DNA of 64,000 bases from Patiria pectinifera (Eukaryota > Echinodermata > Asteroidea > Valvatida > Asterinidae). Under the pieces are notes generated by a model. That model saw nothing but the letters and a program-made list of their open reading frames with translations, made no database searches and was not told the DNA's origin. Below, piece by piece: positions 52,609 through 64,000 of this stretch (within the stretch, counting starts at the first letter, position 1; each line of letters begins with the position of its first letter). The stretch covers positions 29,687,366-29,751,365 of the forward strand of contig CM057135.1 of NCBI GenBank assembly GCA_029964075.1, given 5' to 3'. The position numbers and the translations under genes are program-made.

Positions 52609-55600
52609 CTAGGTGTCCCATTTTTTGTACTCCATTCCATCTGGTGGTTTAATTTCCGTTTTCTGAGGGCCGATTTCTTTCCAGTTGGTGCTGAGGACAG
52701 TGCCGCCTGATTCCGTCTGTAAGTGAAAAGAAATGGATTCTTAAAAAAATCGTTTAAACGTAAGGGCCCCGTCTCAATTCCTACCCGGGACGAGTTCCGG
52801 AGAAGTTGGGGGTAGAATCGTTCATTTTGTTCGGTAGAAGCTCCTGGACAAATTTGTATTAGCAACTGCTTGACACGCCAATACTGATAACTTCATTGCG
52901 GAAGATCGTAGGGAAGTTGTTCAGAATCCTGCAACTTATACCTGATACAATGTCGGCAACTTGTCCAGAACTCGTCCCGGATATGAATTCAGATGGGCCC
53001 TAAATTCATATTCAACAATTCCTTGTTGATAAAGTAAGATGACTGGCTTCATCAAACTGTTTTTCTTAAAGCAATGCTTGTTTTGATTAATTCGATGCGC
53101 ACTTTGAACGGCTCACTGGGGCTTACAAGTAATATGGTAACTTGAGTAAGACACTCAAATCAGAGACAGGAAAGCCTATGCTTTTGACTGAGGCACTATG
53201 CTGTAACTGTATATACCCGTGGACGTAAAGAGCTGATAAAGGCATGGCTGAGGCCTACATGTCAAATTGCATGCAGGGAGTAAAAAGAACGACTTCTTAC
53301 GAATGACTTGTTCATGGCCTTCTTGACGTCGTCCGAGGCATCTCCATAGATCTTTTGGAAGAGCTGGTTGAGGGCAGCCTCTCCCTCAGCCTTTTCCTTC
53401 TCCTCTTCCTCCGCTTCCTTGCCGATCTTGTCCCAGTTGCGTGTCACGTGGCTGGACGTCGGGTACTTGTGGACAATGTCTTGGGCATCTGACACCAGGA
53501 ACAAAAGAGAGCTGGCCGTAAGTGTTTACCTGAATGCTGTGGGGTTGTTGGGAAAGGTGGTTTAGGCCCCCCAAAAAAGGCTCCGGTTTCTGGTACGGAG
53601 CTTGCCCCAAAAGTGGTGCGGCGACCCGTTTTTTTTTTTCTTCGAATTTCGCCTGATGACTGCAAATGGTGCCCGACTAAATTAAGTGCAAAATGTATGG
53701 GAGCCAAGAGAGGCCACATAGAACTTATACTCGATCGTAACCCCCATCTAAAAACATGTTAAAATTATGCAGCAGCAGGATTCCAGTCAAACCAGTGAGT
53801 TTGGCGGTTTTGAGACATCATCTTACATTGAAAAAAACCTTTTTAATTTTGCCGACGGGCATGGCTACAGCGACGCGCGCACAGACTAGAAACCGGAACC
53901 TTTTTTTTGGCCTTAGCTGGTTTGTGGGTTGTAAAAAAAGAAATATTCCCCTCATTCAAACTACTCTCACGCAAATATCTTAAAAATCAGACCACTGAAA
54001 ACAGCTTTTATTAACATCCCTAAAAGAAAGAATTCTATTCAAGTCTGTTTCATCTAAGAGTGATCAAATCCCCAAGATTGTACTTGTATTGGGGAGAGGG
54101 AAGGGGGGGGGCAAAAGCCCCAAGCAAATCTCCTCCCATAAACAATCGGCAACACTTTGTTCAACTACAACGCACATGAAACAAGAGGCCAGTCTACCTT
54201 GATCTGTGGTTGCGTTGGTAGCTAGCGTATCCTCCCCTTCCAGCTTGTTCCACCTCAGTCCCTCTTCTTTGACTAACTTCAGCTCAATCTGGAAAAAAAA
54301 TAACCCAAATTTAATTCATACATTTGCAACAAATTTTACAAAAATATTGTCAATATATTGTCTTTTTACTTGTTTCCGCCAAATTGTAGCTATGTAGAAA
54401 GGGTGACAACTCCTTTGGACAAGACGAGAAACTATTTCCTTTTGTACTCAGCCTTGGGACACAATTTTGGACGTGATTTTTGTAGAAGCAAAGAGTCCAG
54501 AAAATGAAAAATCTGCCATCTTGGGGGGAAAAAAGGGGGAAGGTTGCTTCCTTCATTTTTTTTCCAAAAGGCAAGACAAAAAGCTTATTCTTTTTTCACT
54601 CAGACTAATTGAAACTTGTCTGAGGACTAACTAGAATAGAAGAACCTGAGAGATTCGGGTATTTTTCAACTAAACCTCAAAAAGTCACAAGGTGGCCCTT
54701 GACAAGGGAACTCCATGCGACCAAGAAGATACACTGACCAACCTTCATAGACATGATCTTGGTTGTGCACTTGGCAGGGACGACGTTGTGGGCCAGGTCC
54801 AACTCCAGGCTGAAGTCATTCCCAGAAGGTTGCTTGATTGTTGCGCTCACCTACAGAAGTCAGACATCACACAGTTAAGCCATCAGTCTGCCGGGACAGA
54901 GGGTGAAGTTAAAGTCGGACACAAACATTTCCCGACCGATTTTGTTGCAGAAAGCTGACAATTGTTCACTTTTTCAACATGGCCATGGGCGTCGCCAGGA
55001 TTTTTTCTAGAGGGGGGGCAAAACATTTTTTTTTCCCAAAAAATTCCTGTATTTCTCAACATATTCTCAATATATCAGTTTTAGAGGGGGCCGGGACATT
55101 TTGCCCCCCTCCCCCCAACCCATTAAATTTACACCACTATGACTTCGCGTCTCTTTTTCTTTTCTTTTTTCTCTTTTTTCTTCTTCCCTTTTTATTTTTT
55201 GGTGCTTTTCCAAGGGGGGGGGGGGCAAGCGCCCCCCTTTGCCTCCCCCCCTCGCGACGCCCATGAACATGGCCTCATTAATTAAAAAGATTTTGCAATA
55301 GGCCCTACCAAGATGCAATACTCACTGCTCTGTCCGTGTAATCCACTTGTACATCTTCTTTCTTGGCATTTTTGATCAAGAGAGTAATGACAACAGTAGA
55401 GTCTGTTTGGTACCAGTCATATCTGGAAAGAAAGATAATTTAAGCATGATATTCATCTAAGCACAAGTTTAAAAATCTACAAAACGTTTGTATGCATTGT
55501 ACTAAAAAAGCACATTTTTAATCTTTTTGAGATTTTTCTTTGACAAATACTTACAATATACCATAGAACATCTGTTCCTTGCGCTATCAATGTACATACA

Positions 55601-58600
55601 TACTTATTAATCACAGGCTCTGATCAAGGCTGGCTAGCTTAAGCCTGCTTGATTATGGGTGGCTGGGGCGAGGTTTAAAAACCTCCCTCCCAAAACGAGG
55701 AAAAACTTTTTCCCAGTGGCTATCGTTACATCATTTGACAATCTGGTTCCCTGACCTGACAATATTCAACGTCAGGCATGTCAGGATCGTTGGCTCTCTT
55801 TATAAAAATCCTCAAATTTGACCAACCCAAGCAGATCACTAAAAAAAAGAAATCCAATTTTACAAAAAGAGGCCTTAAAAAAAAATCGGTAGTCCTAAAA
55901 AAATGAAACCTTTTTTTTGTAGAACGTAGAATGTAGTATCCAGACACCACATCTTTAGGTTTTGTACAAAGTTATGGAGAGTTGTTTTTGTCATTGTAGT
56001 TAAGGGCATGTCTTTTGTTGCAATGATGTCTGATGACCTTCATTGAGATAATTAATATCACAGATGGAAAAGTGTTGTCAAGATGCATTCCTTCTGGGAA
56101 GAGGGCCCTACATTACACAATCACCGGATAGCCACACTACTTTTTTGGCAATCATGTATCTACGGGCCTAGTTCCTATAAGGGAACAAAATTTTAAATTA
56201 TTTGAGCTACCAAACTAGTTAGGGACATTAAGAACATACAGACAGGCCTACGGGAATGTCATGTATGTCACAGATAGGCCTAAAGGGCAGGGTTTTGAAT
56301 TTTCAATGGAAATTTGGGGGTAAAATGACGATGGCAACGACAAATTGCAACACGAAAAATACAGATGGTGATCACCGCATGATGTACCGTGAATGCACAA
56401 GTACAGTCGCACTGCACGGCACCAACTGGCCTGTAAACCCCATCATGCCCATAGGAAAATCATAATTTCTACGCCAAGAAACTTTTCAAAAATAATCAAA
56501 AAGGCGTCATTACATTGACAGACATGACAGAAGTCTGGTTTAGGTTGACAATGTCAGGTTTTAGTAATAAAAAAATTATTCTTGATTCTAATTTGATCGA
56601 AACAAAACAGAGGCCCTAGTACGGAAGCTTGAATTGCCTTCCGCGATACCGCTTTACCACGATAATTTATCGCAGAAATCAGGAATTCAAAGATAAATCC
56701 CTTCCGCGATACCGCGTTACTGTGATAATTTATCACAGAAATCCAGAATTCAAAGATAATTCCTTCCGCGATACCGCGTTATTGTGATAATTTATCACAG
56801 AAATCCGGAATTCAAAGATAAATCCTTCCGCGATACCGCGTTACTGTGATAATTTATCACAGAAATCCGGAATTCAAAGATAATTCCTTCCGTGATACCG
56901 CGTTATTGTGATAATTTATCACAGAAATCCGGAATTCAAAGATAATTCCTTCTGCGATACCGCGTTACTGTGATAATTTCCTCGATACCGCGTTACTGCG
57001 ATAATTTATAACAGAAATCCGGAATTCAAAGATCTACATCTACATCTACGCGGGTACTCAGCAAAGTCCACTTCTGGATGTTAACGCTGAAGATAATTCC
57101 TTCCGCGATACCGCGTTACTGCGATAATTTATCACGTATACGGAAGCTTTAAATTCATATGTCTCTCCTCTCTACAATCGATGAGTGCGCGGTGTCACGT
57201 GATAAATTATCACGGTAACGCGGTATCGAGGAAAAGGTATCTCTGAATTCCGGATTTCTGTGATAAATTATCGCAGTAACGCGGTATCGAGGAATACGTA
57301 TCTCTGATTTCTGGATTTCTGTGATAAATTATCGCAGTAACGCCGTATCGAGGAATAGGTATCTCTGATTTCTGGATTTCTGTGATAAATTATCGCAGTA
57401 ACGCTAGCTGGAGTTACCCAGCTCTGAGTTTTATCATTGGGTTGTCATCTAGAGCTGGAGCTCATTTTTCTCAAAAACGATAGTATAGGCCAAAAAAATT
57501 TGGAAAATGTTGAATTTTGTCCCCGTTACACACTAATTGCAACTGCAACTCACCCCAAACTTGCCTGGAATAACCATTACACAGGTCCTTGAAGTAAAAA
57601 ACGATCCAGGATGAAGATTCAGCCCACAATTGCAGTGAAAACAGGAGGAATAACCGCTAACCTGACAACCTTGCGACCATGTCCACGAACGCCAATGGTT
57701 TGTGCACACACAAAAATTGTGTACGATTGAATGGCGGTCGGTTACCGGTACCAGGCTGTCAACTAGTCGTTTTTGCCGGCTGGCGATTGGCTGTTGGCGC
57801 ATGACGTCGCGCGGAAGCGTAACACCCGATGACTGTTTCATGCACTATCGGTTGCGGTTCCAGTACCGCAGCTGTGATGCGAGTGGTAAACTTAATATGA
57901 GTACATGAAACAGTCATCGGGTGTTACGCTTCCGCGCGACGTCATGCGCCAACAGCCAATCGCCAGCCGGCAAAAACGACTAGTTGACAGCCTGGTACCG
58001 GTAACCGACCGCCATTCAATCGTACACAATTTTTGTGTGTGCACAAACCATTGGCGTTCGTGGACATGGTCGCAAGGTTGTCAGGTTAGCGGTTATTCCT
58101 CCTGTTTTCACTGCAATTGTGGGCTGAATCTTCATCCTGGATCGTTTTTTACTTCAAGGACCTGTGTAATGGTTATTCCAGGCAAGTTTGGGGTGAGTTG
58201 CAGTTGCAATTAGTGTGTAACGGGGACAAAATTCAACATTTTCCAAATTTTTTTGGCCTATACTATCGTTTTTGAGAAAAATGAGCTCCAGCTCTAGATG
58301 ACAACCCAATGATAAAACTCAGAGCTGGGTAACTCCAGCTACAGTAACGCGGTATCGCGGAATAGGTATCTTTGATTTCCTGATTTCTGCGATAAATTAT
58401 CGCGGTAACGCGGTATCGCGGAAGGCAATTCAAGCTTCCGTACCCTAGCTAGCTACTACATGATCACCCTTTTTTTACCATTTTGTTCACGAATTAAATG
58501 CAACTAAGAAGTCCATTGCATGTTATCAGGTTATGCCTGTTACTCCAAAATGTAAACTTACTTTTGCTTCAACTTCGGAGGTCCTGCTGATCCTTCTTTC

Positions 58601-58617
58601 TCTTTGTTTTCACTCAT
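52609..58617 (-). CDS. SUGT1: SGT1/SUGT1 co-chaperone without TPR (CS + SGS)
   Basis: HSP90 co-chaperone that in other eukaryotes works in kinetochore/SCF assembly and NLR immune-receptor stability. Exons: 58617-58562, 55422-55326, 54850-54743, 54288-54198, 53488-53301, 52716-52609; 215 aa with all phases consistent. Exon 1 is a short leader [12 protein letters not shown]. It is followed directly by the CS domain: [36 protein letters not shown] and [18 protein letters not shown]. The SGS domain has [38 protein letters not shown] and [12 protein letters not shown], closing at EYKKWDT. No TPR repeats are encoded, unlike the human protein (about 365 aa); a TPR-less form is known in insects. Introns carry three sets of transposable elements; intron 1 has the giant nested palindrome. 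Confidence 0.95.
53565..53912 (+). mobile_element. Harbinger-type MITE, copy D (SUGT1 intron)
   Basis: 348 bp, GGCC ends, inner CTCCGGTTTCTGGTA mirrored by a mutated copy at the far end. Perfect TTA duplication at 53562-53564 and 53913-53915. The body (GATGACTGCAAATGGTGCCC, GAGTTTGGCGGTTTTGAGAC) matches copies B and C. Confidence 0.9.
54984..55265. mobile_element. 282-bp hAT-type MITE (GGGCGTCGC family) in a SUGT1 intron
   Basis: Ends CATGGGCGTCGC at both sides (inverted). The 8-bp duplication AACATGGC is at 54976-54983 and 55266-55273. The interior is T- and C-rich with no coding capacity. Best-preserved family member in the window. Confidence 0.92.
56620..58442. mobile_element. 1.8-kb foldback element with CGCGATACCGCG arrays
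   Basis: Ends TACGGAAGCTTGAATTGCCT and its inverse at 58442. CCCTAG flanks both sides (56614-56619, 58443-58448). The left arm is about seven units of a ~58-60-bp tandem repeat (TTCCGCGATACCGCGTTACT..GATAATTTATC.CAGAAATC.GGAATTCAAAGATAA). The right arm has the same units inverted from 57190 on. A second palindromic element (57405-58341) is nested in it. All within SUGT1 intron 1. Confidence 0.88.
57405..58341. mobile_element. 937-bp giant palindrome nested in the 1.8-kb element, 9-bp duplication
   Basis: Two 439-bp arms, indel-free by coordinate symmetry about 57873, separated by about 59 bp. Ends are TAGCTGGAGTTACCCAGCTC. The 9-bp duplication CAGTAACGC is at 57396-57404 and 58342-58350. A long-TIR element with a 9-bp duplication fits the Mutator-like pattern. 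Identical 102-codon frames at 57533-57841 (-) and 57905-58213 (+) are mirror images, not evidence of genes. Confidence 0.92.
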
Positions 58618-58826
58618 ATTGGATGTCTTAATTCGTCATTTAAGCTTCCAATGTTCTCAATACCAAAAGAGAAAAACAGACACCCAAAAAAGTCTTGCGG
58701 ACTTCTCCACATAAGCCACACGATCCGATCATTATCCGATAAACTCTTTGACATGACGCGTCGACGAACAACGACATCGACAAGAACGTGCTAGAAAAAC
58801 AGGTATCGATTAGCTATTTTCGAGCA

Positions 58827-59068
58827 AAATTATCCTGGGTATCGATACTGAGTTTTCGGGGAATCGAGCGAAATCCGCGCTGTACATGTTGGCAATTTTT
58901 TTTCTTTTTTTTTTAATAATATGCATATTTAATTTGGAGACGAAATGAAATTATCCTGGGTATCGATACTGAGTTTTCGGGGAATCGAGCGAAATCCGCG
59001 CTGTACATGTTGGCAATTTTTTTTTTTTTTTTTTAATAATATGCATATTTAATTTGGAGTCGAAATGA
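58827..59068. repeat. recent 121-bp tandem duplication upstream of SUGT1
   Basis: AAATTATCCTGGGTATCGATA starts at 58827 and again at 58948. The two copies are nearly identical except in poly-T length and a few bases. It begins about 210 bp upstream of the SUGT1 start codon and so may overlap its promoter. Confidence 0.95.
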
Positions 59069-59415
59069 CAATGTTCAGTTCTGAACAACAATCAAAAACA
59101 AATGTTTTTCGGTGCAATTATTCGAGGAAAACCTGCCTTTCTTTAAAAAAAAATAAAGAACTCTGCACGATTTCTTCAGTAAAACCGGATTTTGGTCATG
59201 AAAGTTAGTGTCTGTGGGTTGATTCTTCTTAAAGTCTACGAGAAGCCTATTAAATTGGATCAAAATATGCTTATTTTTCAGACACAAAAAAACCGAGAAA
59301 ACTCAGGGCAATAACTGGTCATTGACCTTGGCCTTATTTCTTTATAAATACATATCAAATTATGGTCTGGAAAAGTCTGCATATTCTTATTATTTTAATA
59401 AACCAACTTCATTTG

Positions 59416-59558
59416 CAGGCATGCAACTAGGAAGTCACACAAAAAAGAGGAAATTCAGATTTTTCCAAGACTTTGTACAGTGTTTTGTATTTTCAATGGC
59501 ACACATGGGAAGTGAAAAAAGAGGAAATCAGCTGATCCGAGGAAAAGTTGCATGCCTG
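59416..59558 (+). mobile_element. 143-bp CAGGCATGCAACT MITE, copy 2
   Basis: Inverted ends CAGGCATGCAACT / AGTTGCATGCCTG. Shares GAGGAAATCAG and GATCCGAGGAAAAGTTG with the inverse of the element at 52391-52525. Flanks do not give a clear duplication. Confidence 0.75.
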
Positions 59559-59639
59559 AATTTGGAGTAGAAACGGTAAATGTCAACATAAAAACAACCA
59601 GATCAATAGAAGTGACAGTGGAAGAATTTCTTTGGGGGG

Positions 59640-62600
59640 GGGGGGGCCTTAAAAAAACCCTCTATTTCAACCCCTACTCCAAACGATTACTTCAGAGTGC
59701 ATTTATTCTTTCAATATTTTGTTTATTATAATCTTTCTTAACAAGCATATTGAATATGAAACAACAGTTCATGAAATAATGCATAAATACGCATTGTTTT
59801 AATCTCAAGAATTCTTTTTATTCTTTTCTTTCTTCAGTTTAATTTACTTACAGATTTTGGCTAATTTAAACACAATCAGTACTTTTTCCTCATTTTTTAT
59901 ATTTTACAATTTACAAATTGTGTACTTTGATTTTTTTTTTACTCGGATTAAAAGCTTTGTTCCTTACAACAACGTTTTTTTTTTCTTGAACAACATAACA
60001 CTTAAAAAGAAGCAAACAGTAATATTTCAAATTTAAAGATAATAAAAAAAAATTAAAAAGCACCAAAACTCGTAGGAAATTTCTTTCAAGGAACAAGATA
60101 CTTTGGGGCAATGCTAAGACTTGAACTGTCCAATTCTGTTTTAACAACTTTAACACTATCATCTACTCATAAAAACCCACTAGTTTCCAAGGGAACGCCA
60201 CATGAAACGCTAAGGAAACAAATGACAATTGTGCTCCGGTCCAATCAACTTGTTAAACAAATCTGAACGGAAATAAATACAGTTTAAGCGATAACAATAA
60301 ATATAACTTCAAAGTGCACAAGTATTATTTTAATCAGTGGAGTTGTCCTGATCTTTAAAACTTCCTAAAATATTTGGATATACAAAACACAATAATAAAA
60401 AAAAAATCAAGAAAGACAGTTAAAAATAACTACATTTATGTAAACAAGGGTTAGAACACACTTCAACTATTAAATCAACATTTGGTTCTCCCCAAAATTA
60501 TTGCCATTCATCACAACAAAAACAGAAAAAAAAACTGGTTCAAAACTTTTGCCCACTGGTTTATAAAAAAGAAATAAAATGAACTTAAACAATCAAATTC
60601 AACTTTTCCCACTTTTCAATAAATAAACGTGCAGTTTTGATGCCTGGTGAATGTGGGATATGGGACGGCACTCCATTAAAGCATGGAGCAAGGAAGAGAT
60701 ATAATCAGCTGTGAAATTGAAAAATGTGTACAATATCCGTGAGAAATATATGAAGGATTTGCCCAATGGGTGGTGTCAAACAGAGCTTGTGGTGGGGGGC
60801 TTTTTATTTAAATTTTCAGTGAGTGTGACTAGAGTTTCTCAATTCTTGAAAAACTCATTAGGAACATCATGAAAGAAGTTCATCAGGCTGGTGAATGTTC
60901 AACTTTGTAAATGAATTCTCTACTAACACAGCAAATTACTTACGTAGTTCCGTTTACGTTTTGACTAGTTTCACTAGGAACAGATACTTTTGCATTATTT
61001 TCAAAACAAACTATTGAGTGCTACAGAGAATAAAAAGGTAACTTTGTATGTCCTGAGCCTGGGAAAGCATTCCAAAAAAGAAAATGGAAGAACTGGAGTA
61101 AAATGAAGACACAAGCTTTTAATAAAACAAGGGTTGAGAATCAAGGCATATTCACGATTTAGAAGACAAAGACTTACGTGGGCAGAAAGCTTAAAATTCA
61201 TATATTCATATGCACCACTGGATATTCATAAGGCAGGAGGAAAATATTTGCATAACAAACATTTCTTACCTAACTGAAAGTAGGAAGTCACTCAAAAAAT
61301 TTGTAGCTTTTTATCTGCGTATTCTTTCTAAGAATCTTTCAAGTAGACTTTATCTAAAACACCACCACGATCCACAATTATTTTGTAATGATTATATGCA
61401 TTATTCATTATGGTTATGCATAATTTATGAGCATATACATGCATAAATTATAAGCATATACACGCAATGATATGTACACATGATGAATAAAAATGTCACG
61501 TTCAGCAGTAACAAACAAGACATAAAGTGACTAGTACAAAGTCTACATTAGGCCTACTATTACTTCTGCATATCAAAGCAACGTTACATATATACATCTT
61601 GTGCATTCGGTGCTCGCAATGTATTCAGTGCAAGTTCAATTGGTTATTTTGTTGCAAGAATTAATAATTTTTGGAAAAAGTGTGGTAAATTCACAATATT
61701 GCTACATTACTCATTTGCATTTTTGGACAATATTAAAAAAGTTAACAAGGATTTAAAAACAAAATTCAAGCCGTGGCAACTATTTTTAAGTAATGATAAA
61801 GTCAGACATTAAGCTTGTCTAATATTTGCATAAATGCATATTCAGTACTAATATTCAAATAGCAGTACTATAACAGTTTTATTGATGTCTCAACACTTTT
61901 TGAGTTTCTAGGGGAAAATTCAGCAAAAATATTCATAGCATTTTGCAGTATCAAATTTCGGAAGGGGATAAATTGCATATTAAAGAGGGAAGCCCACATG
62001 GTAAAAACATTCATTGTTGGAAAGAAACTTCAGTACTGCAAAGTCCATTTACCTGAGAGTGGGACCAATGATCTCCTATTTTGAAAGAAATATCTTAATA
62101 AGAATTGAAGAAAACAGACAGTAATTGACCTTTGAACATCTCGTAAAAAAAATAATTAAGTGCTGTTATGTAAGTACTGAGCACAATGATCGTACATTTT
62201 GAAGAACCAAAAAAGACTTAAAAATATGGTAAAATGTAGTCAAATAGTACTTTGATTGTTTACAGTGCATGATAGTTTGTATATCTGAACAATGGTGGTA
62301 ATTTGCAAGTAACAGTAAAAAGCATCAAAGTTAGAGCTTTAATTTCATTTTACAAATAATTAAAAACCCAAACGTGCAGATAAAGAAGTACATAAAATGC
62401 TTTTTTTACCGAAGAAATTGTGAAAATAAATGTTATTTTTACAAATATTTTCACAGATATGGAGGGATTTGATTGGTCAATTCTGGCAGTTTCTATGACG
62501 ACCACGATCACCTTGAAAGACAGTTGATCATGGTGGGTTACGATACAAAATGCTGAACTCATCGTCCAAATGATGGAAACGTTTTTGAATCTGAGAACAA

Positions 62601-63116
62601 TCATGATATATATCTTCATTGGCAATGAACCTGAAAACTCTGCTGCACCATTATTTCATATTTGAATATTTACAATCTGTTGATGTTACACAACAATCCT
62701 TTTTCCCAGCTGTCTACAGCCGAGATCCGCTGAGCTTATTTCTTTTACAATGAAAATATGTCTCTTATGAGATACATCAAGCCACGAAATATGATATATC
62801 ACTCAATATATACAGCTTAGAACATCTAGGAGGCTTGGCTGGGCTCTACTTGTACTGTATGTAGTAAGCAATGGAATCACTGATTACTGTTTAAGGGACG
62901 GTTCAATTTCATGGAGCCTGTGGGCAGAAAATACTGCTAAGTGAAATACCTCGCTCAGCATAACACAGATGGATACCAGTCGTTAGCAATTCACATTGCA
63001 AGTCATTTGGATGGTAAGCTGAATTTGCTTAGCATATAGTTTCTCTGCTTAGCAAATTTCTGTGTACTGATATCACTATCAGCTCCATGGAATCGAACTG
63101 AGGGGGTTGTAGGGGA
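59640..63116 (-). other. probable long 3' UTR / downstream region of the Fat-like gene
   Basis: Very AT-rich, free of coding frames longer than about 90 codons and poor in the transposons common elsewhere. It follows the stop codon of the Fat-like last exon on the minus strand, and several TTTATT (AATAAA on the minus strand) words occur. The polyadenylation point cannot be fixed from sequence alone. Confidence 0.45.
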
Positions 63117-63760
63117 TCAGACATCAGTGGTTAGGTTCTTGAGCTGTGCGTTCAGCTCTCTGTCATCGGGAAAGTCGTCCTCCTCGCTATCTTCCGTGTC
63201 ATCCACGCTGTCGTATTCACTTAGCCCCATCTCGCTGTCCGGATCGCACATCCCTGAGACGTCAGAACACGATGCGTTGGTGTCCGTGTACACCGACATG
63301 GACATGTTGTCCATGTTGGCGATGGCGCCCTCAAGGTCAAAGTTCAAGTCGCCGGTGGAGGCGGCCGACGCAGGGAACTGTCCGCGCTGCGGGTAGGGCA
63401 AGCCGTCTGATATGTCTTCCTCTGGGTCCGGTGGAGGCAAGGTAGAGTTGCTGACGGCATGCTTGGGCAAGTACTGGTTGGGATGCTGTCGGTAATGGGA
63501 GCTGAGCCCCACGTAGGGGGTGTCGTCCACCGGTGGGTAGCTAGCCAGCTGCTGCTGGAAGTCACTCATCGCCCCCCGGGGGTAGGGCATGTCTTCGTTC
63601 TCGGCTGGGTAGTCGGTATCCTCTCCGACGAACTCATCCTCGATGTCCTCGTCGGAGAGATTGGTGTTGGTGGGCGACTCGGGCGTCTCGTATTGCACTT
63701 CGGGGATGTTGCTGAGGGGTTCGCCGGCTGGCAACCAATCACTGCAGTCCCACTGGTATG
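63117..63760 (-). CDS. FAT1: Fat-like protocadherin (FAT1/2/3 type), last exon: cytoplasmic tail
   Basis: Giant atypical cadherin involved in planar polarity and cell-cell contact; only the C-terminal 214 residues are here. The exon starts at 63760 after the acceptor TTACAG and opens AYQWDCSDWLPAGEPL, matching YHWDTSDWMP of FAT1. Near the end, MSMSVYTDTNASCSDVSG and SEMGLSEYDSVDD match the conserved MSVYASTASCSDVS and SDYESGDD block of vertebrate FAT1/FAT3. NQYLPK also matches. The protein ends LTTDV, a class I PDZ-binding ligand like the C terminus of FAT1. The start of the exon is inferred from the acceptor and loss of similarity upstream; the rest of the gene lies to the right of the window. 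Confidence 0.93.
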
Positions 63761-64000
63761 CTGTAATGGTAACCAATGAAGATAAAGATGTTACAAAATA
63801 TGGATCAAACCTTTCTGTTGGGCTTGACTTGAGGGGTCTAGTTGAAAACACAATATCTGAAATCCAATATCAGAATATTAAGACAACATGCTCCGTTAAA
63901 AGTCTGGGAAATGAAATTGGAGGGAAAAATAAATCTAAAATGTGAACTTCAAATGCATGCTTTTCAAAGGGAAAATAAAACAATAAAATATCAATACACT

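Noticed and set aside
57533-58213. Two identical 102-codon frames on opposite strands, looking like a duplicated gene
   Set aside because: They are mirror images within one palindromic transposon; no domain, and symmetry explains both.
63127-63779. Plus-strand and alternate-frame translations opposite the Fat-like exon
   Set aside because: GC-rich shadow frames; the minus-strand frame has the conserved Fat tail motifs.

Overview
This window is nuclear DNA from an animal. The genes are split by GT-AG introns, the DNA is AT-rich with many poly-A/poly-C runs, and small non-autonomous transposons are very dense. The gene set points to a marine invertebrate: a CBP/p300 with TAZ1, Nocturnin, an NXT/p15 export factor, an SGT1 without a TPR domain, a Fat-like cadherin tail and METTL27-like methyltransferases. 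My best guess is a deuterostome such as an echinoderm, possibly a sea star. That guess is inference, not proof. All splice sites were placed by eye, using GT-AG rules, matching phases and protein similarity.

Layout. 1-620: a 145-bp tandem satellite. 1514-5884 (-): N-terminal coding exons of CBP/p300, including all of TAZ1; the KIX domain and the rest lie off the left edge. One coding exon of this gene carries a complete 311-bp hAT-type element with an 8-bp target duplication. 6889-8710 (-): a two-exon TKL/MLK-like protein kinase. 8.7-15 kb: intergenic DNA with hairpins and foldback repeats. 15044-39725: four complete METTL27-like SAM-dependent methyltransferase genes. Three run head-to-tail on the minus strand and the fourth is on the plus strand, divergent from the third. 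All four have five exons, and exons 2-5 have identical lengths (123, 136, 96 and 191 bp). 43862-45987 (-): Nocturnin. 46.2-48.2 kb: two foldback elements, one with a third nested in it. 48741-49975 (+): NXT1/2-like mRNA export cofactor. 52609-58617 (-): SUGT1, with a nested giant palindrome in intron 1. 63117-63760 (-): last exon of a Fat-like protocadherin, ending in a PDZ ligand.

The genes do not form a pathway; they are ordinary neighbours in a eukaryotic genome. The main biological points are the expanded METTL27-like cluster and the unusually readable transposon record. At least ten elements have recognisable terminal inverted repeats, and most of those have target-site duplications: 8 bp for hAT-like, TAA/TTA for Harbinger-like, TTAA, and 9 bp Mutator-like. 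Two insertions in METTL27 copy 2 can be checked against the matching empty sites in paralogous copy 1. No rRNA, CRISPR array, operon or prokaryotic feature was seen.
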